From an uncultured Burkholderiales bacterium (GTDB lineage: Bacteria; Pseudomonadota; Gammaproteobacteria; Burkholderiales; Burkholderiaceae_C): a stretch of DNA of 64,000 nt. Both the position numbers and the translations under genes were made by a program. Below are positions 28,053 through 39,350 of this stretch, piece by piece (the stretch's first letter is position 1; each line of letters begins with the position of its first letter). The stretch spans positions 1 to 64,000 of the forward strand of contig CAIZHQ010000025.1 in assembly GCA_903932865.1 (NCBI GenBank). Reading direction: 5' to 3'. Under the pieces are notes generated by a model that was not told where the DNA came from, did not search any database, and saw nothing but the letters and a program-made list of their open reading frames with translations.

Positions 28053-29477
28053 TTGAAGACCATGACAGAGATGCAAGCGATGGACATCGGCCTGGTGGGC
28101 CTGGGTGTGATGGGTGAAAACCTGGCCCTGAACTTGGAGCGCAACGGGTTTTCGGTCAGCGGGTTTGACCTGGACGCTGCCCGCCGCGAGAACTTCACGG
28201 TGCGCACGCAGGGCCTGCGGGCACAAGCCGCGTCGTCGCTGCCCGAGCTGGTGGCCAGCCTGCAGGTGCCCCGGCGCATCTGGATGATGGTGCCCGCCGG
28301 TGCGGCGGTGGACCAGGTGCTGGCGCAGCTGCACCCTTTGTTGTCGGCAGGCGATGTGCTCATTGACGGTGGCAACACGCTGTACACCGACACCCAGCGC
28401 CGCATCGCTGCGCTGCAGGACTCGGGCATTTTGTATGTGGGCGCGGGGGTCAGCGGCGGTGAAGAAGGCGCTTTGCGTGGCCCGGCGCTCATGCCTGGTG
28501 GCTCGCCCGAAGCCTGGCCGCTGATCCAGCCCCTGATGCAAGCCATGGCGGCCAAGGCCGAAGACGGGCAGCCGTGCTGCCAGTGGATGGGGCCGGGTGG
28601 GGCGGGCCACTTCGTGAAAATGGTGCACAACGGCATTGAATACGCCGACATGCAAATGATCTGCGAAGCCTACGCGCTGATGCAAAGTCTGCGCATGGCC
28701 CCGGCCGACATGGCCGCCGAATTCGAACGATGGAACGATGGCGAATTGGGCAGCTACCTGATCGACATCACCGCACAGATTTTGGCCACGACCGACCCCG
28801 AAACGGGTGCGCCCCTGGTCGATGTGATTCTGGACACGGCCGAGCAAAAAGGCACGGGCAAATGGGCCAGCCAGATCGCGCTGGATCTGGGCGTTGCCGC
28901 CCCCACCATTGCCGAAGCGGTGTTCGCCCGCACCCTGAGCGCCATCAAGACCGAACGCGTGGCCGCTTCGCACCTGTTATCGGGGCCGAGCACCGTTACG
29001 GCGCCCGAACGCGGTGCCATGTTGGGCAAGCTGCGCCGGGCCTTGCTGGCCGCCAAAATTTGCGCCTATGCCCAGGGCTTTGCCCTGTTGCGCGCTGCCG
29101 ACCGCGAACACCACTGGCACCTGCCCATGGCCCAGGTCGCCTCGGTCTGGCGTGCAGGCTGCATCATCCGCGCGCACTTGCTCGAAGACATTCGCCGGGC
29201 CTACCAAAACCAAGCCGACCTGCCCAACCTGCTGATCGACCCGCACTTTGTCCGCGTCATGGCCGACTGTCAACAAGACCTGCGCGAAGTGGTGGCCATG
29301 GCGGCGCTCAGCGGCGTGGCCGTGCCCGCCTTCATGAGCGCTCTGAGCTATTACGACGCCTACCGCGCGGCCCGTTTGCCTGCCAACTTGCTGCAAGCCC
29401 AGCGCGATTACTTTGGCGCCCACACGTACCAGCGCACCGACCGAGCGGGGAAGTTTCACACCCGTTGGGGGGAGTGA
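28053..29477 (+). CDS. gnd: 6-phosphogluconate dehydrogenase, decarboxylating
   Basis: IGLVGLGVMGENLALNLERNG, GAGVSGGEEGALRGPALMPGGS, KMVHNGIEYADMQ. Confidence 0.95.
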   Translation: MKTMTEMQAMDIGLVGLGVMGENLALNLERNGFSVSGFDLDAARRENFTVRTQGLRAQAASSLPELVASLQVPRRIWMMVPAGAAVDQVLAQLHPLLSAGDVLIDGGNTLYTDTQRRIAALQDSGILYVGAGVSGGEEGALRGPALMPGGSPEAWPLIQPLMQAMAAKAEDGQPCCQWMGPGGAGHFVKMVHNGIEYADMQMICEAYALMQSLRMAPADMAAEFERWNDGELGSYLIDITAQILATTDPETGAPLVDVILDTAEQKGTGKWASQIALDLGVAAPTIAEAVFARTLSAIKTERVAASHLLSGPSTVTAPERGAMLGKLRRALLAAKICAYAQGFALLRAADREHHWHLPMAQVASVWRAGCIIRAHLLEDIRRAYQNQADLPNLLIDPHFVRVMADCQQDLREVVAMAALSGVAVPAFMSALSYYDAYRAARLPANLLQAQRDYFGAHTYQRTDRAGKFHTRWGE

Positions 29478-29518
29478 CCACCAACCCGCATGCGTTGGCA
29501 TCGGGATGACTGAGGGGG

Positions 29519-30793
29519 TCAAACCACAGGGATGGCATCCCAACACGTTGTGTAATTGGGCGATTTGCGCTCTTGCCGCATCTGCCAACCCTTGAACGCG
29601 CCTTGGGTAGACACCTTTACTGTTCCGCGACCATAGCGCTGGTTCAGTTTGTCCAGCGCTTGCATCAGGTTGGCGTTGCTGGTGGTTTCGGGCTCCAGCA
29701 GATCGCCTTGCCTGCGCGTGACCGGACTGATCTCGCTGAGCATGATCCCGGCCTTCTTGTATTGGTAGTCGGGCTTGAACATGCGCTCGCACAACTCACT
29801 GGCCCATCGGTTGACTTCCAAGCTGTCGTGGGTCGGGTAGGGCAGTGGCACGGCCAGGCTGGGCATGTATTGCGGTAACTCTTTGCGAAACCGGTTCGTT
29901 TGCAAGAAGACCTGGATCACCGCAGCGTGGCTGTTTTGCGCACGCAGCTTGGCGCAGGCATTGGCCGCAAATGTGGACAGCGCGTCCTTGAGCACGTCCA
30001 ACGCGGTGACCATGTTGCCGAACGATCGGCTGCAGATGATCTGCTGCCGATCGGGTTGGATTTCTTGCAGCTCTATGCAGGGCACCTCCTGCAACTCGCG
30101 CTGGGTCTTTTCCATCACCACACCGAACTCGGCCCTCAAGGTCGGCACATGGGCCACGCGCAGGTCTTGCACGGTGCGTACGCCGTGTCTGGCCAGCTTT
30201 TGTGTGAGTTGGCGTCCAACCCCCCAGACTTCTTCTACCGAAATGTGTGCGAGCAACTGGGTTTTTTGCGCGGGGCTCAACGCGTTGTAGTTGAAGACGC
30301 CTTTGGAACGTGGGTGCTTCTTGGCCACATGGTTGGCGAGTTTGGCCAAGGTCTTGGTGGGGCCAATGCCCACGCAGACCGGCATGCCCGTCCACATGCC
30401 AATGCGTTCGCGCATGGCGTAACTGACGTCGCGCAGCTGGGGGGTGCCCGTCAGATCCACAAAGCATTCATCGATGGAATACACCTCGCTGCGGTGCGAA
30501 AACTCGCTCAGGATGTTCATGACCCGGTTCGACATGTCGGCATACAAGGCGTAGTTGCTGCTCATGGCCAGGATGCCGTGTTGCTCGGCCAGTGCCGTGC
30601 ACTCAAACCAGGGGGCGCCCATCTTCACGCCCAAAGCTTTGGCCTCGTTGGAGCGGGACACCACGCAACCGTCGTTGTTGGACAGCACCACCATCGGCAC
30701 ATGCGTCAGGTCGGGCCGGAAAATCCGCTCGCAGCTGACGTAGAAATTGTTGCAATCCACAAGCGCGAGGGCTTGTACCTTCGGCGGGGCCAT
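29519..30793 (-). CDS. umuC: Error-prone DNA polymerase V subunit UmuC
   Basis: ALVDCNNFYVSCERIFRPDL, VVLSNNDGCVVSRSNEAKALG, YSIDECFVDLTG. Confidence 0.95.
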   Translation of the reverse strand: MAPPKVQALALVDCNNFYVSCERIFRPDLTHVPMVVLSNNDGCVVSRSNEAKALGVKMGAPWFECTALAEQHGILAMSSNYALYADMSNRVMNILSEFSHRSEVYSIDECFVDLTGTPQLRDVSYAMRERIGMWTGMPVCVGIGPTKTLAKLANHVAKKHPRSKGVFNYNALSPAQKTQLLAHISVEEVWGVGRQLTQKLARHGVRTVQDLRVAHVPTLRAEFGVVMEKTQRELQEVPCIELQEIQPDRQQIICSRSFGNMVTALDVLKDALSTFAANACAKLRAQNSHAAVIQVFLQTNRFRKELPQYMPSLAVPLPYPTHDSLEVNRWASELCERMFKPDYQYKKAGIMLSEISPVTRRQGDLLEPETTSNANLMQALDKLNQRYGRGTVKVSTQGAFKGWQMRQERKSPNYTTCWDAIPVV

Positions 30794-30796
30794 GGC

Positions 30797-31237
30797 TCAG
30801 TACAGCTTGTGCAGGTTGCGCGTCACCACGCCCCAGATCACCAGCTCCTCGCCTTCCTTGACCACGATGGGTGGGTACAGCGGGTTCTCCGCGATCAGCT
30901 TGACCACACCGCCTCTGCGGTACAGGCGTTTGACGGTGTAGTCGTTGTTCAGCACCGCCAGCACAATGTTGCCGTGCTTGGCTTCGATGGAGCGGTCCAC
31001 CAACAGCTCGTCGCCCTCATAGATGCCGATGCCACTCATCGAGTCGCCTTTGACCCGGAAGATGAAGGTGGCTTCTTTGTTGCGGATCAGGTGCTCGTTC
31101 AGGTCAATGCGCTTGCGTGTGTGGTCCGCTGCAGGCGATGGAAAACCGGCCACCACGGGCCAAGTGCAGACATCCAGCCAGACGGGGGTGTCTGGCACAA
31201 ACACTGGGGAAAGCGAAGAATCAAGAGGAGAAGACAT
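30797..31237 (-). CDS. umuD: UmuD-like S24 peptidase
   Basis: FIFRVKGDSMSGIGIYEGDELLVDRS; AVLNNDYTVKRLYRR. Confidence 0.93.
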   Translation of the reverse strand: MSSPLDSSLSPVFVPDTPVWLDVCTWPVVAGFPSPAADHTRKRIDLNEHLIRNKEATFIFRVKGDSMSGIGIYEGDELLVDRSIEAKHGNIVLAVLNNDYTVKRLYRRGGVVKLIAENPLYPPIVVKEGEELVIWGVVTRNLHKLY

Positions 31238-31247
31238 CGCTTGAATA

Positions 31248-31267
31248 TACTGGATAAATAACCAGTC
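31248..31267. promoter_or_regulatory. LexA/SOS box upstream of umuD
   Basis: TACTGGATAAATAACCAGTC (TACTG-N10-CAGT). Confidence 0.75.
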
Positions 31268-31308
31268 TTTCAAGTTGCCATATTGGGCACGGCGAGTGAA
31301 CTTTGGCT

Positions 31309-31944
31309 TCAGATTCGGGGCGCTGGACAGGCCACCAGCGCCGGCATGTGCTGCCAACTCATCAGCTCTGCAGCCTGGGGGGCATCGGCACTCAGCCAGG
31401 CATCGTGCAGCGCCGGTGCGATGACAACGGGGGTGCGTTTTTCATCGCCGGGCTTGTGAAACTGCTGCATCACCGGGTGCGTGTCGGCATTGACCGTGAG
31501 CATCGAAAAACTCACCACCCGCTCACCCGAGGCCGGGTCTGTCCAGCGGTCCCACAGGCAGGCGATGCCGAACGGATCGCCACTGGCCAGCGCGATTTTC
31601 CAGCGCACGGCCTTGCCAGACTCGTAGCTGGGCTCATAGAAGTTGTCGACCAACACCAAGCCAAACTGCCGCTGCCGCCACGCGGTGCGGTAGCTGGGTT
31701 TTTCTGCGGCGGTCTCGCTGCGGGCGTTGTAGGTGTGGCGACTGATCTTGTCGTCCTTGGCCCATGCCGGGATCAGGCCAAATCGGGCCAAACCGCAAGC
31801 GACCCGACCCGTCTGGTGACTCTTGACCACGATGGGGGAGACAAACCCGGGGTAGGACTCCTCGGGGAAGCCTGCAGGCAGTTCAACGCCAAGCTTTTCC
31901 TTCACCCATGGGGCGCGTTGAGTGGGGGTGAAGTTGGTGCACAC
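31309..31944 (-). CDS. SOS response-associated peptidase (SRAP/YedK/HMCES-like)
   Basis: MCTNFTP (catalytic Cys2), GLIPAWAKD, YNARSETAAEKPSYR, VDNFYEP. Confidence 0.92.
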   Translation of the reverse strand: MCTNFTPTQRAPWVKEKLGVELPAGFPEESYPGFVSPIVVKSHQTGRVACGLARFGLIPAWAKDDKISRHTYNARSETAAEKPSYRTAWRQRQFGLVLVDNFYEPSYESGKAVRWKIALASGDPFGIACLWDRWTDPASGERVVSFSMLTVNADTHPVMQQFHKPGDEKRTPVVIAPALHDAWLSADAPQAAELMSWQHMPALVACPAPRI

Positions 31945-32176
31945 AGGCGCAGTTTATCGCTGCCATGAGGCACGATGACCACCGCTGATGGGCCGTCTTT
32001 GCGTCCAGCGCAAGTGGTCATCTCGTGCCCATCTTGTGCGATACACCGTGGGCCATGAGGACAGTGTGGCGCTGACGGTCAAAAGTTCTTCTGCGGCGTT
32101 TCGCACCCCGTTACAAAACCAGAACAATCCCATGTGATGCGCACGACATGTAACAAAGTTTCATAAATTCGCATAG

Positions 32177-33253
<1,077 letters not shown>

Positions 33254-33329
33254 CCTCCCGCTGCCAGACACCCTACAGGGCGAGTTGGTTGAAACGCCAA
33301 CCCGTGAAGATTCGAGCGAACCGCAGGCC

Positions 33330-34304
33330 TCAGCCTTGGCTGAGCAGCTGCGCAAAGCGGCCCAAATCCACATTGCCGCCACTCACGATGATGCCCACGC
33401 GCTGACCTTGAAGCTGCTCCCTGGCCTGAATGGCCGCCGCCAGTGACAAACAACCCGTGGGCTCGACCACCATCTTCATGCGTTCGGCATAAAAACGCAT
33501 GGTCTGCACCAGCTGCGCATCGGTCACGGTGTGCACCCCATCCACCAAGCGGCGGATGATTTCGAAGGTGATTTCGCCGACCATGGGTGTTTGCGCGCCA
33601 TCGGCGATCGTCACCGGGGTGGCAATGCGCACGCGCTGGCCCTGTTGCAAGGACTGTTGTACATCGTTGCCCGCTTCGGGCTCCACGCCGTAAATTTTGC
33701 AGGCGGGTGACAAGGCCTTGGCTGACAAAGCGCTGCCACTGAGCAGGCCACCACCGCCCAGACACACGAACAGGGCGTCGAGCTCGCCCACTTCCTGAAA
33801 CAACTCCAGCGCCGCCGTGCCCTGGCCGCTCAGCACGTCCGGGTGGTCAAACGGCGGGATGAAGCGCATGCCGTGCTCGGCGGCCAGGCCTTGGGCAATG
33901 GCCAGCGCATCGTCGGTGTAGCGGTCGTAACCCACCACAGTCGCGCCATAGCCGCGGGTGGCCGCCAGTTTGGCGGGTGAGGCATCGTGCGGCATGACGA
34001 TGGTGGCCGGGATGTCCAGAATCTGCGCCGACAAGGCCACGGCCTGCGCGTGGTTGCCCGATGAATAAGCCACCACGCCGGCGCGGCGCTCGGCGGGCGT
34101 CAGCCGCGACAGGGCATTGAAGCCGCCCCGGAACTTGAAGGCCCCCATGCGCTGCAAGTTTTCGCACTTGATGAACGCTTGCGTGCCCAGTTGCGCGTTG
34201 AGCGTGCGCGACTGCAGCACCGGCGTGCGGTGGGCATGGCCTTGCAGCCGCGCGGCGGCGGCCAGGACGTCATCAAAAGTGGGTAGGGCGCTGGCATCGT
34301 GCAT
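33330..34304 (-). CDS. PLP-dependent threonine dehydratase/serine racemase-like protein
   Basis: KCENLQRMGAFKFRGGFNAL, SSGNHAQAVAL, CLGGGGLLSG. Confidence 0.92.
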   Translation of the reverse strand: MHDASALPTFDDVLAAAARLQGHAHRTPVLQSRTLNAQLGTQAFIKCENLQRMGAFKFRGGFNALSRLTPAERRAGVVAYSSGNHAQAVALSAQILDIPATIVMPHDASPAKLAATRGYGATVVGYDRYTDDALAIAQGLAAEHGMRFIPPFDHPDVLSGQGTAALELFQEVGELDALFVCLGGGGLLSGSALSAKALSPACKIYGVEPEAGNDVQQSLQQGQRVRIATPVTIADGAQTPMVGEITFEIIRRLVDGVHTVTDAQLVQTMRFYAERMKMVVEPTGCLSLAAAIQAREQLQGQRVGIIVSGGNVDLGRFAQLLSQG

Positions 34305-34421
34305 CGGTGATCCCTGAATGGTGGCGGCAAAGACTGCATGGTGACATGACTGGCAGTTTGAAATGCTCCGGCTTGCCACTTGCGAGACAAAGCCTGCGTC
34401 AGGCGCTGGCTAACATCGGTC

Positions 34422-36317
34422 ATGCACCTGACTGTTTCATCCCCCGTTCAAAGCTTGGCCGACATCCACCGCATCGAGGCCACACCCTTGTCCCAGGCCG
34501 TGCCTTGGGCCAGCACCTATGCCCTGATCCGTGCCAGTGCTGAGGTTCATGCCGAGCAAGCGGCGCTGACCTTTTTGCACACCGGCCAGCCCGGCGGTGC
34601 GTCCACCACCTGGACTTACCGCAGCTTGCTCCAAGGCATCCACCAAACCGCCAATTTGCTGCACCAGCTGGGTGTGGGCCCTGAAGACGCCGTGGGGGTT
34701 CTGTTGCCCGGCGGCCTGGCCTACCATCTGGCGCTTTGGGGCGGCGAAGCGGCAGGCATCGTGCAGCCGCTCAACCCCTTGCTCAGCGAAGAAAAATTGC
34801 TGTCGCTGCTGCGGGCCAGCAACGCCAAAGTGCTGATCGCGCATGGTGCTGAAGACGACAGCCAGCTGCGGGCCAAAGCCTTGCGCCTGCAAACCCAATT
34901 GCCCGGTTTGAAGGCGGTGCTGCTGGTGGATCCGGACGGAGCTCCACTTCAAGATGGCGACGCGCTGCCTGATGGCACCCATGACTTCCACGCCTTGCGG
35001 GCCACGCAAGTGTCCGAGCACCTGGTCAGCCAACGAATTTTTCAGCGCGAGGACATCGCGGCTTACTTTCACACAGGCGGCACCACCGGGGCGCCCAAAC
35101 TGGCCAGGCACAGCCATGGCGCGCAGGTCTTCACCGCTTGGGCCAATGCCAGCATGCAAGGATTTCGGTCGAGCGATGTGACCATCAACGGTTACCCGCT
35201 GTTCCATGTGGCAGGTGTGTTGCCCGGAGCTTTGTGCTCGCTGGCCGTCGGCATGCATGTGATCATCCCGACCGAGGCCTTGTTTCGCAACCGCGAGGTG
35301 GTGCAAAACTATTGGCGGCTGGTGGCCCAACACCGCTGCACGCTGATGTCGGGCGTGCCCACAGTGCTGGCTGCATTGGCGGGCGTGCCGCTGCAGGGGG
35401 CCGACATATCCACACTGCGTGCGGTGCGCACAGGCGCTGCACCGCTGCCGCCTGAGCTGGCGCAACGCTTTGAACAAGCGTTTGGCTTGCACATCAACGA
35501 GAGCTTGGGCATGACCGAAACCGCTGGCCTGAGCACCGTGGCCCCGCCGGACCTGAGTGCGCCCGCAGGTTGTGTGGGTTGGCCATTGCCGCATGCGCGT
35601 GTGCGCATCGTCGCGTTGAACAGCGATGACCAGGCCACATCGCACACCCTGCCCGCAGGCGAAAAGGGCATGGTGCTCTACCAAGGGCCAAATTTGTTTT
35701 CTGGTTATCTGGATGCCGCAGAGACGGCCCGCAGTTTCACGCCCGACGGCTGGCTCATCACGGGCGATGTGGGTTTCATCGACACGCAAGGCCGCCTGCA
35801 CCTGTCGGGCCGGGCCAAGGACCTGATCATCCGCAGCGGCCACAACATTGACCCCAAAGTGATTGAAGACGCCTTGGGGGCACATCCGGCGGTGGCCTTG
35901 TGCGCGGCAGTCGGTGCGCCAGACGCCTACGCGGGCGAGGTGCCTGTGGCCTTTGCCACCCTCAAACCCGGCAGCCAGGTGAGCGAAGCCGAGTTGCTCG
36001 CTTTCACGGCCGAGCGCGTTGACGAAGGCCCCGCCAAACCCAAATTGATCACGGTGCTGAACGCCATGCCGGTGACCAACGTGGGCAAAATTTACAAACC
36101 GCAATTGCGCACGCTGGCCACCGCAGCGGTGGCGCAGAGACTGATCCACAACACCTTAGCGCCCTTGCAACTCGAACCTGCGCAATGGCCGCAGGTGCAA
36201 GCGGCAGGCGATGCACCGGTGGAGGTGGACGCCCGCGCCACACCTGTTGTCGCTTGGAACACGCTCAAGCCCCTGCTGGACGCTTTGCCCGTGAAGCTGG
36301 TGTTGCACGCCCCCTGA
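34422..36317 (+). CDS. AMP-binding acyl-CoA synthetase/ligase
   Basis: HTGGTTGAPKLARHSHGA, ESLGMTETAG, GWLITGDVGFID, GRAKDLIIRSGHNI. Confidence 0.92.
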   Translation: MHLTVSSPVQSLADIHRIEATPLSQAVPWASTYALIRASAEVHAEQAALTFLHTGQPGGASTTWTYRSLLQGIHQTANLLHQLGVGPEDAVGVLLPGGLAYHLALWGGEAAGIVQPLNPLLSEEKLLSLLRASNAKVLIAHGAEDDSQLRAKALRLQTQLPGLKAVLLVDPDGAPLQDGDALPDGTHDFHALRATQVSEHLVSQRIFQREDIAAYFHTGGTTGAPKLARHSHGAQVFTAWANASMQGFRSSDVTINGYPLFHVAGVLPGALCSLAVGMHVIIPTEALFRNREVVQNYWRLVAQHRCTLMSGVPTVLAALAGVPLQGADISTLRAVRTGAAPLPPELAQRFEQAFGLHINESLGMTETAGLSTVAPPDLSAPAGCVGWPLPHARVRIVALNSDDQATSHTLPAGEKGMVLYQGPNLFSGYLDAAETARSFTPDGWLITGDVGFIDTQGRLHLSGRAKDLIIRSGHNIDPKVIEDALGAHPAVALCAAVGAPDAYAGEVPVAFATLKPGSQVSEAELLAFTAERVDEGPAKPKLITVLNAMPVTNVGKIYKPQLRTLATAAVAQRLIHNTLAPLQLEPAQWPQVQAAGDAPVEVDARATPVVAWNTLKPLLDALPVKLVLHAP

Positions 36318-36330
36318 GGGGCTGCTCTGA

Positions 36331-39255
36331 TCAGCTCAGATGTTTGCCGATGATCCCGGCCAGCTCGAACATGGTGGCGCTGTCCTTGCCAAACACCGCC
36401 TGCAGCTTGCCATCGGCTTTGATGGAGCGCTTATCCGCTGGGTCCTGCAGGTTGTTGGCCTTGATGTAGTCCCAAATTTTCTTAACCACCTCGGTGCGGG
36501 CGTAGGTCCCGTCGCCAATCACCGCCATCAAGGCCGGGCTGGGTTTGAGTGTGCCCACGGCGGCTTTGCGCGGCGCTTTGGGCGCAGCGGTCTTGGCGGC
36601 TTTTTTGGCCGCGGGGGCTTTGGCGGTTTTGACAGCGGTTTTTGTGGCTGCTGATTTGCCGAAAGGCGTCTTTTTGGCGGCCGTTTTGCGTGGCGGATAT
36701 TTCTTGCCACCTTCGCGCTGCTCAAACTCAAACGTCACTTTGCCCTCTTCGGGGTTCCAGGCCAACATGGCCTTGAAGCTGCGGCGCGTGCGGTTGCTCA
36801 CGAACTTGTCGAGCACATCGGTTTTGCCCGAAGTCAGCAATTTGACGACCTGCTCGCGCGCCACCGGTTGCTGCAAGATGAGTTTGCCGGTCTTGAAGTC
36901 GCAACTCGGTGTGGGCTGTTCGTTCGTCGGCACGGCTTTGCTGCACACGTAGTTGCTGCCGTGTTCGTGCACCGGACTGCCGCACTTGGGACAAGCGCCC
37001 AAGGCTTCGTCGGTGAACTCGACGATCTCGCCGCTCTCTTCGTTTTTCTTGTCGTCACCGAAATCGAACTCGAGTTTCCAATTTTTCTCTTCTTCGTTGT
37101 ACTTGAGCGCCATCTCGGCCACAAAGGGCCAACCGGCTTTGGACCGGAATCCGTCGAGGGGGCCAATCTTCTTGTCGCGCATGAATTGCTCGACTTCGGC
37201 AGGCTCGAAGGTACGGCCAGCAGGCGTCTTGCCAAACGAAAAACCGCAGCCTTCACTGGCGCCATCGACACCCGTGCAGGTGTACCTGCGGTAGTTTTCT
37301 TTCACCACGCCACCACAGGTGGGGCAAGGCGTGGTGACGGTGGCGTAGTCACCGGGTACGGTGTCGCGGTCGTACTCTTTGGCTTTTTTGACGATGTGCT
37401 CGGTCATGGCCGCGATCTCGGCCATGAAGGTGGCACGGCTGAGCTTGCCTTGCTCCATCTGCGCCAACTTGTATTCCCACTCGCCAGTGAGTTCGGGCTT
37501 GGAGAGTTCTTCGACCTGCAAGCCGCGCAGCAGCGTCATGAGTTGGAAAGCTTTGGCCGTTGGGATCATCTCGCGGCCTTCGCGCAGCATGTATTTTTCG
37601 TTGATCAGACCTTCAATCGTGGCGGCGCGGGTGGCGGGTGTACCCAAGCCTTTTTCTTGCATTGCTTCGCGCAGCTCGTCGTCGTCGACCATCTTGCCCG
37701 CGCCTTCCATGGCGCCCAGCAGCGTGGCTTCGGAGTAGCGGGCCGGCGGGCGGGTCTTCAGGCCTTTGGCTTCGACCGAGTCCACCCCCACTTGTTCACC
37801 TGGCTGCACCGGCACCAGGTTCTGGCCCTTGTCACCGTCTTTGGCATCTTCCACCTCTTCGGCGGCTTCCTTGCCATAAATGGCCAACCAGCCGGGTTTG
37901 ACCAGCACCTTGCCCACCGTCTTGAAGCTGTGGCCTGCGGCCACGCTGATGCGGGTGGTGACCTGGTATTCGGCGCTGGGGAAGAACACCGCCATGAAGC
38001 GGCGCACCACCAGGTCATACAGCTTTTGCTCGGCATCGGACAGGCCGCTGGGCGCCTGCAGCGTGGGGATGATGGCGAAGTGGTCCGAGACTTTTTTGTT
38101 GTCGAACACGCGCGGGATCTTGCGCACGTAGTTGTTGTTTAGAGCGGTGAGCGCATGCGGGGCCAGGTGACGCATGCCGCTGTCGGCCAGCATCTCGAAG
38201 GTTTCTTTCGCCACGGGCACGTAGTCTTCAGGAAGGTGGCGCGAGTCGGTACGCGGGTAGGTCAGGGCCTTGTGGCGTTCGTATAGGCTTTGTGCCAGGG
38301 CCAGCGTGGTCTTGGCCGAGAAGCCAAACTTGCCGTTGGCTTCGCGCTGCAGGCTGGTCAAGTCAAACAGGCCGGGGCTCGCCTGCGTGGTGGGCGTGGC
38401 CTCTTCCGTCACGCTGGCGGTTTGGCCGCGCACAGCATCGACGATAGCCTGCGCCTGGGCAGCTGTCCATTGGCGGTCGGCTTTCTTTTCGGCGTCTTCT
38501 TCTTTCTTCCACTTTGGATCGAACCATTTGCCAGGGTATGTTCCGGCGGCGGCGGCGAACTCGGCGTGAATTTCCCAATAGTCGCGGCTGATGAATTTGC
38601 GGATTTGCTCTTCACGCTCGACCACCACGGCCAACGTAGGGGTTTGCACCCGGCCCACAGTGGTCAAAAAGAAGCCGCCATCGCGCGAGTTGAACGCGGT
38701 CATGGCGCGGGTGCCGTTGATGCCCACCAGCCAATCGGCTTCAGAGCGGCTGCGGGCGGCGTCGGCCAGCCCCTGCATCTGCTGATTACTGCGCAGGCTG
38801 CCAAAGCCATCGCGGATCGCTTGTGGCGTCATGGACTGCAACCACAGGCGCTGCACGGGCTTGTCCAGGCTCTTGGCGCCGCCTGCGTACTGCTCGATCA
38901 GGCGGAAGATCAATTCGCCCTCACGCCCCGCGTCACAGGCGTTGATCAGGGCGTTCACGTCCTTGCGCTTGGCCTGTTTGACCACAGCGCTCAAACGGCT
39001 CTTGGTTTTGTCCACTGGCTTCAAGTCAAAGTGCGGCGGGATCACCGGCAAATTGGCAAAGCTCCATTTGCCGCGTTTGACGTCATATTGCTCGGGGGCC
39101 TGGATTTCCACCAAGTGCCCCACCGCGCTGGTCACGACGTAGGTGTCGTTTTCAAAGTGGTCGTCGTGTTTCTCGAACTTTCCCGAGGTCGGGGTCAAGG
39201 CTTTGACGATGTCTTGAGCCACCGAAGGCTTCTCTGCAATTACCAGTGTCTTCAT
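36331..39255 (-). CDS. topB: DNA topoisomerase III with Zn-ribbon and C-terminal Lys/Ala linker plus SWIB domain
   Basis: MKTLVIAEKPSVAQDI, GVNGTRAMTAF-like region, Cys-rich repeats; tail SPALMAVIGDGTYARTEVVKKIWDYIKANNLQDPADKRSIKADGKLQAVFG..MFELAGIIGKHL is SWIB-like. Confidence 0.94.
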   Translation of the reverse strand: MKTLVIAEKPSVAQDIVKALTPTSGKFEKHDDHFENDTYVVTSAVGHLVEIQAPEQYDVKRGKWSFANLPVIPPHFDLKPVDKTKSRLSAVVKQAKRKDVNALINACDAGREGELIFRLIEQYAGGAKSLDKPVQRLWLQSMTPQAIRDGFGSLRSNQQMQGLADAARSRSEADWLVGINGTRAMTAFNSRDGGFFLTTVGRVQTPTLAVVVEREEQIRKFISRDYWEIHAEFAAAAGTYPGKWFDPKWKKEEDAEKKADRQWTAAQAQAIVDAVRGQTASVTEEATPTTQASPGLFDLTSLQREANGKFGFSAKTTLALAQSLYERHKALTYPRTDSRHLPEDYVPVAKETFEMLADSGMRHLAPHALTALNNNYVRKIPRVFDNKKVSDHFAIIPTLQAPSGLSDAEQKLYDLVVRRFMAVFFPSAEYQVTTRISVAAGHSFKTVGKVLVKPGWLAIYGKEAAEEVEDAKDGDKGQNLVPVQPGEQVGVDSVEAKGLKTRPPARYSEATLLGAMEGAGKMVDDDELREAMQEKGLGTPATRAATIEGLINEKYMLREGREMIPTAKAFQLMTLLRGLQVEELSKPELTGEWEYKLAQMEQGKLSRATFMAEIAAMTEHIVKKAKEYDRDTVPGDYATVTTPCPTCGGVVKENYRRYTCTGVDGASEGCGFSFGKTPAGRTFEPAEVEQFMRDKKIGPLDGFRSKAGWPFVAEMALKYNEEEKNWKLEFDFGDDKKNEESGEIVEFTDEALGACPKCGSPVHEHGSNYVCSKAVPTNEQPTPSCDFKTGKLILQQPVAREQVVKLLTSGKTDVLDKFVSNRTRRSFKAMLAWNPEEGKVTFEFEQREGGKKYPPRKTAAKKTPFGKSAATKTAVKTAKAPAAKKAAKTAAPKAPRKAAVGTLKPSPALMAVIGDGTYARTEVVKKIWDYIKANNLQDPADKRSIKADGKLQAVFGKDSATMFELAGIIGKHLS

Positions 39256-39350
39256 GTCATTACAATCCGTTGTCTCGCGTGTGCGCACGCGCCCGGGCAC
39301 GCGCTCACGCACGCGCCCACATGAATTCACCATAACAAATTTTTAACGCT

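Noticed and set aside
36303-36330. GCCCC-CTGA-GGGGC stem between the convergent acyl-CoA ligase and topB genes as a terminator
   Set aside because: Short stem without a T tract on either strand; too weak to call.
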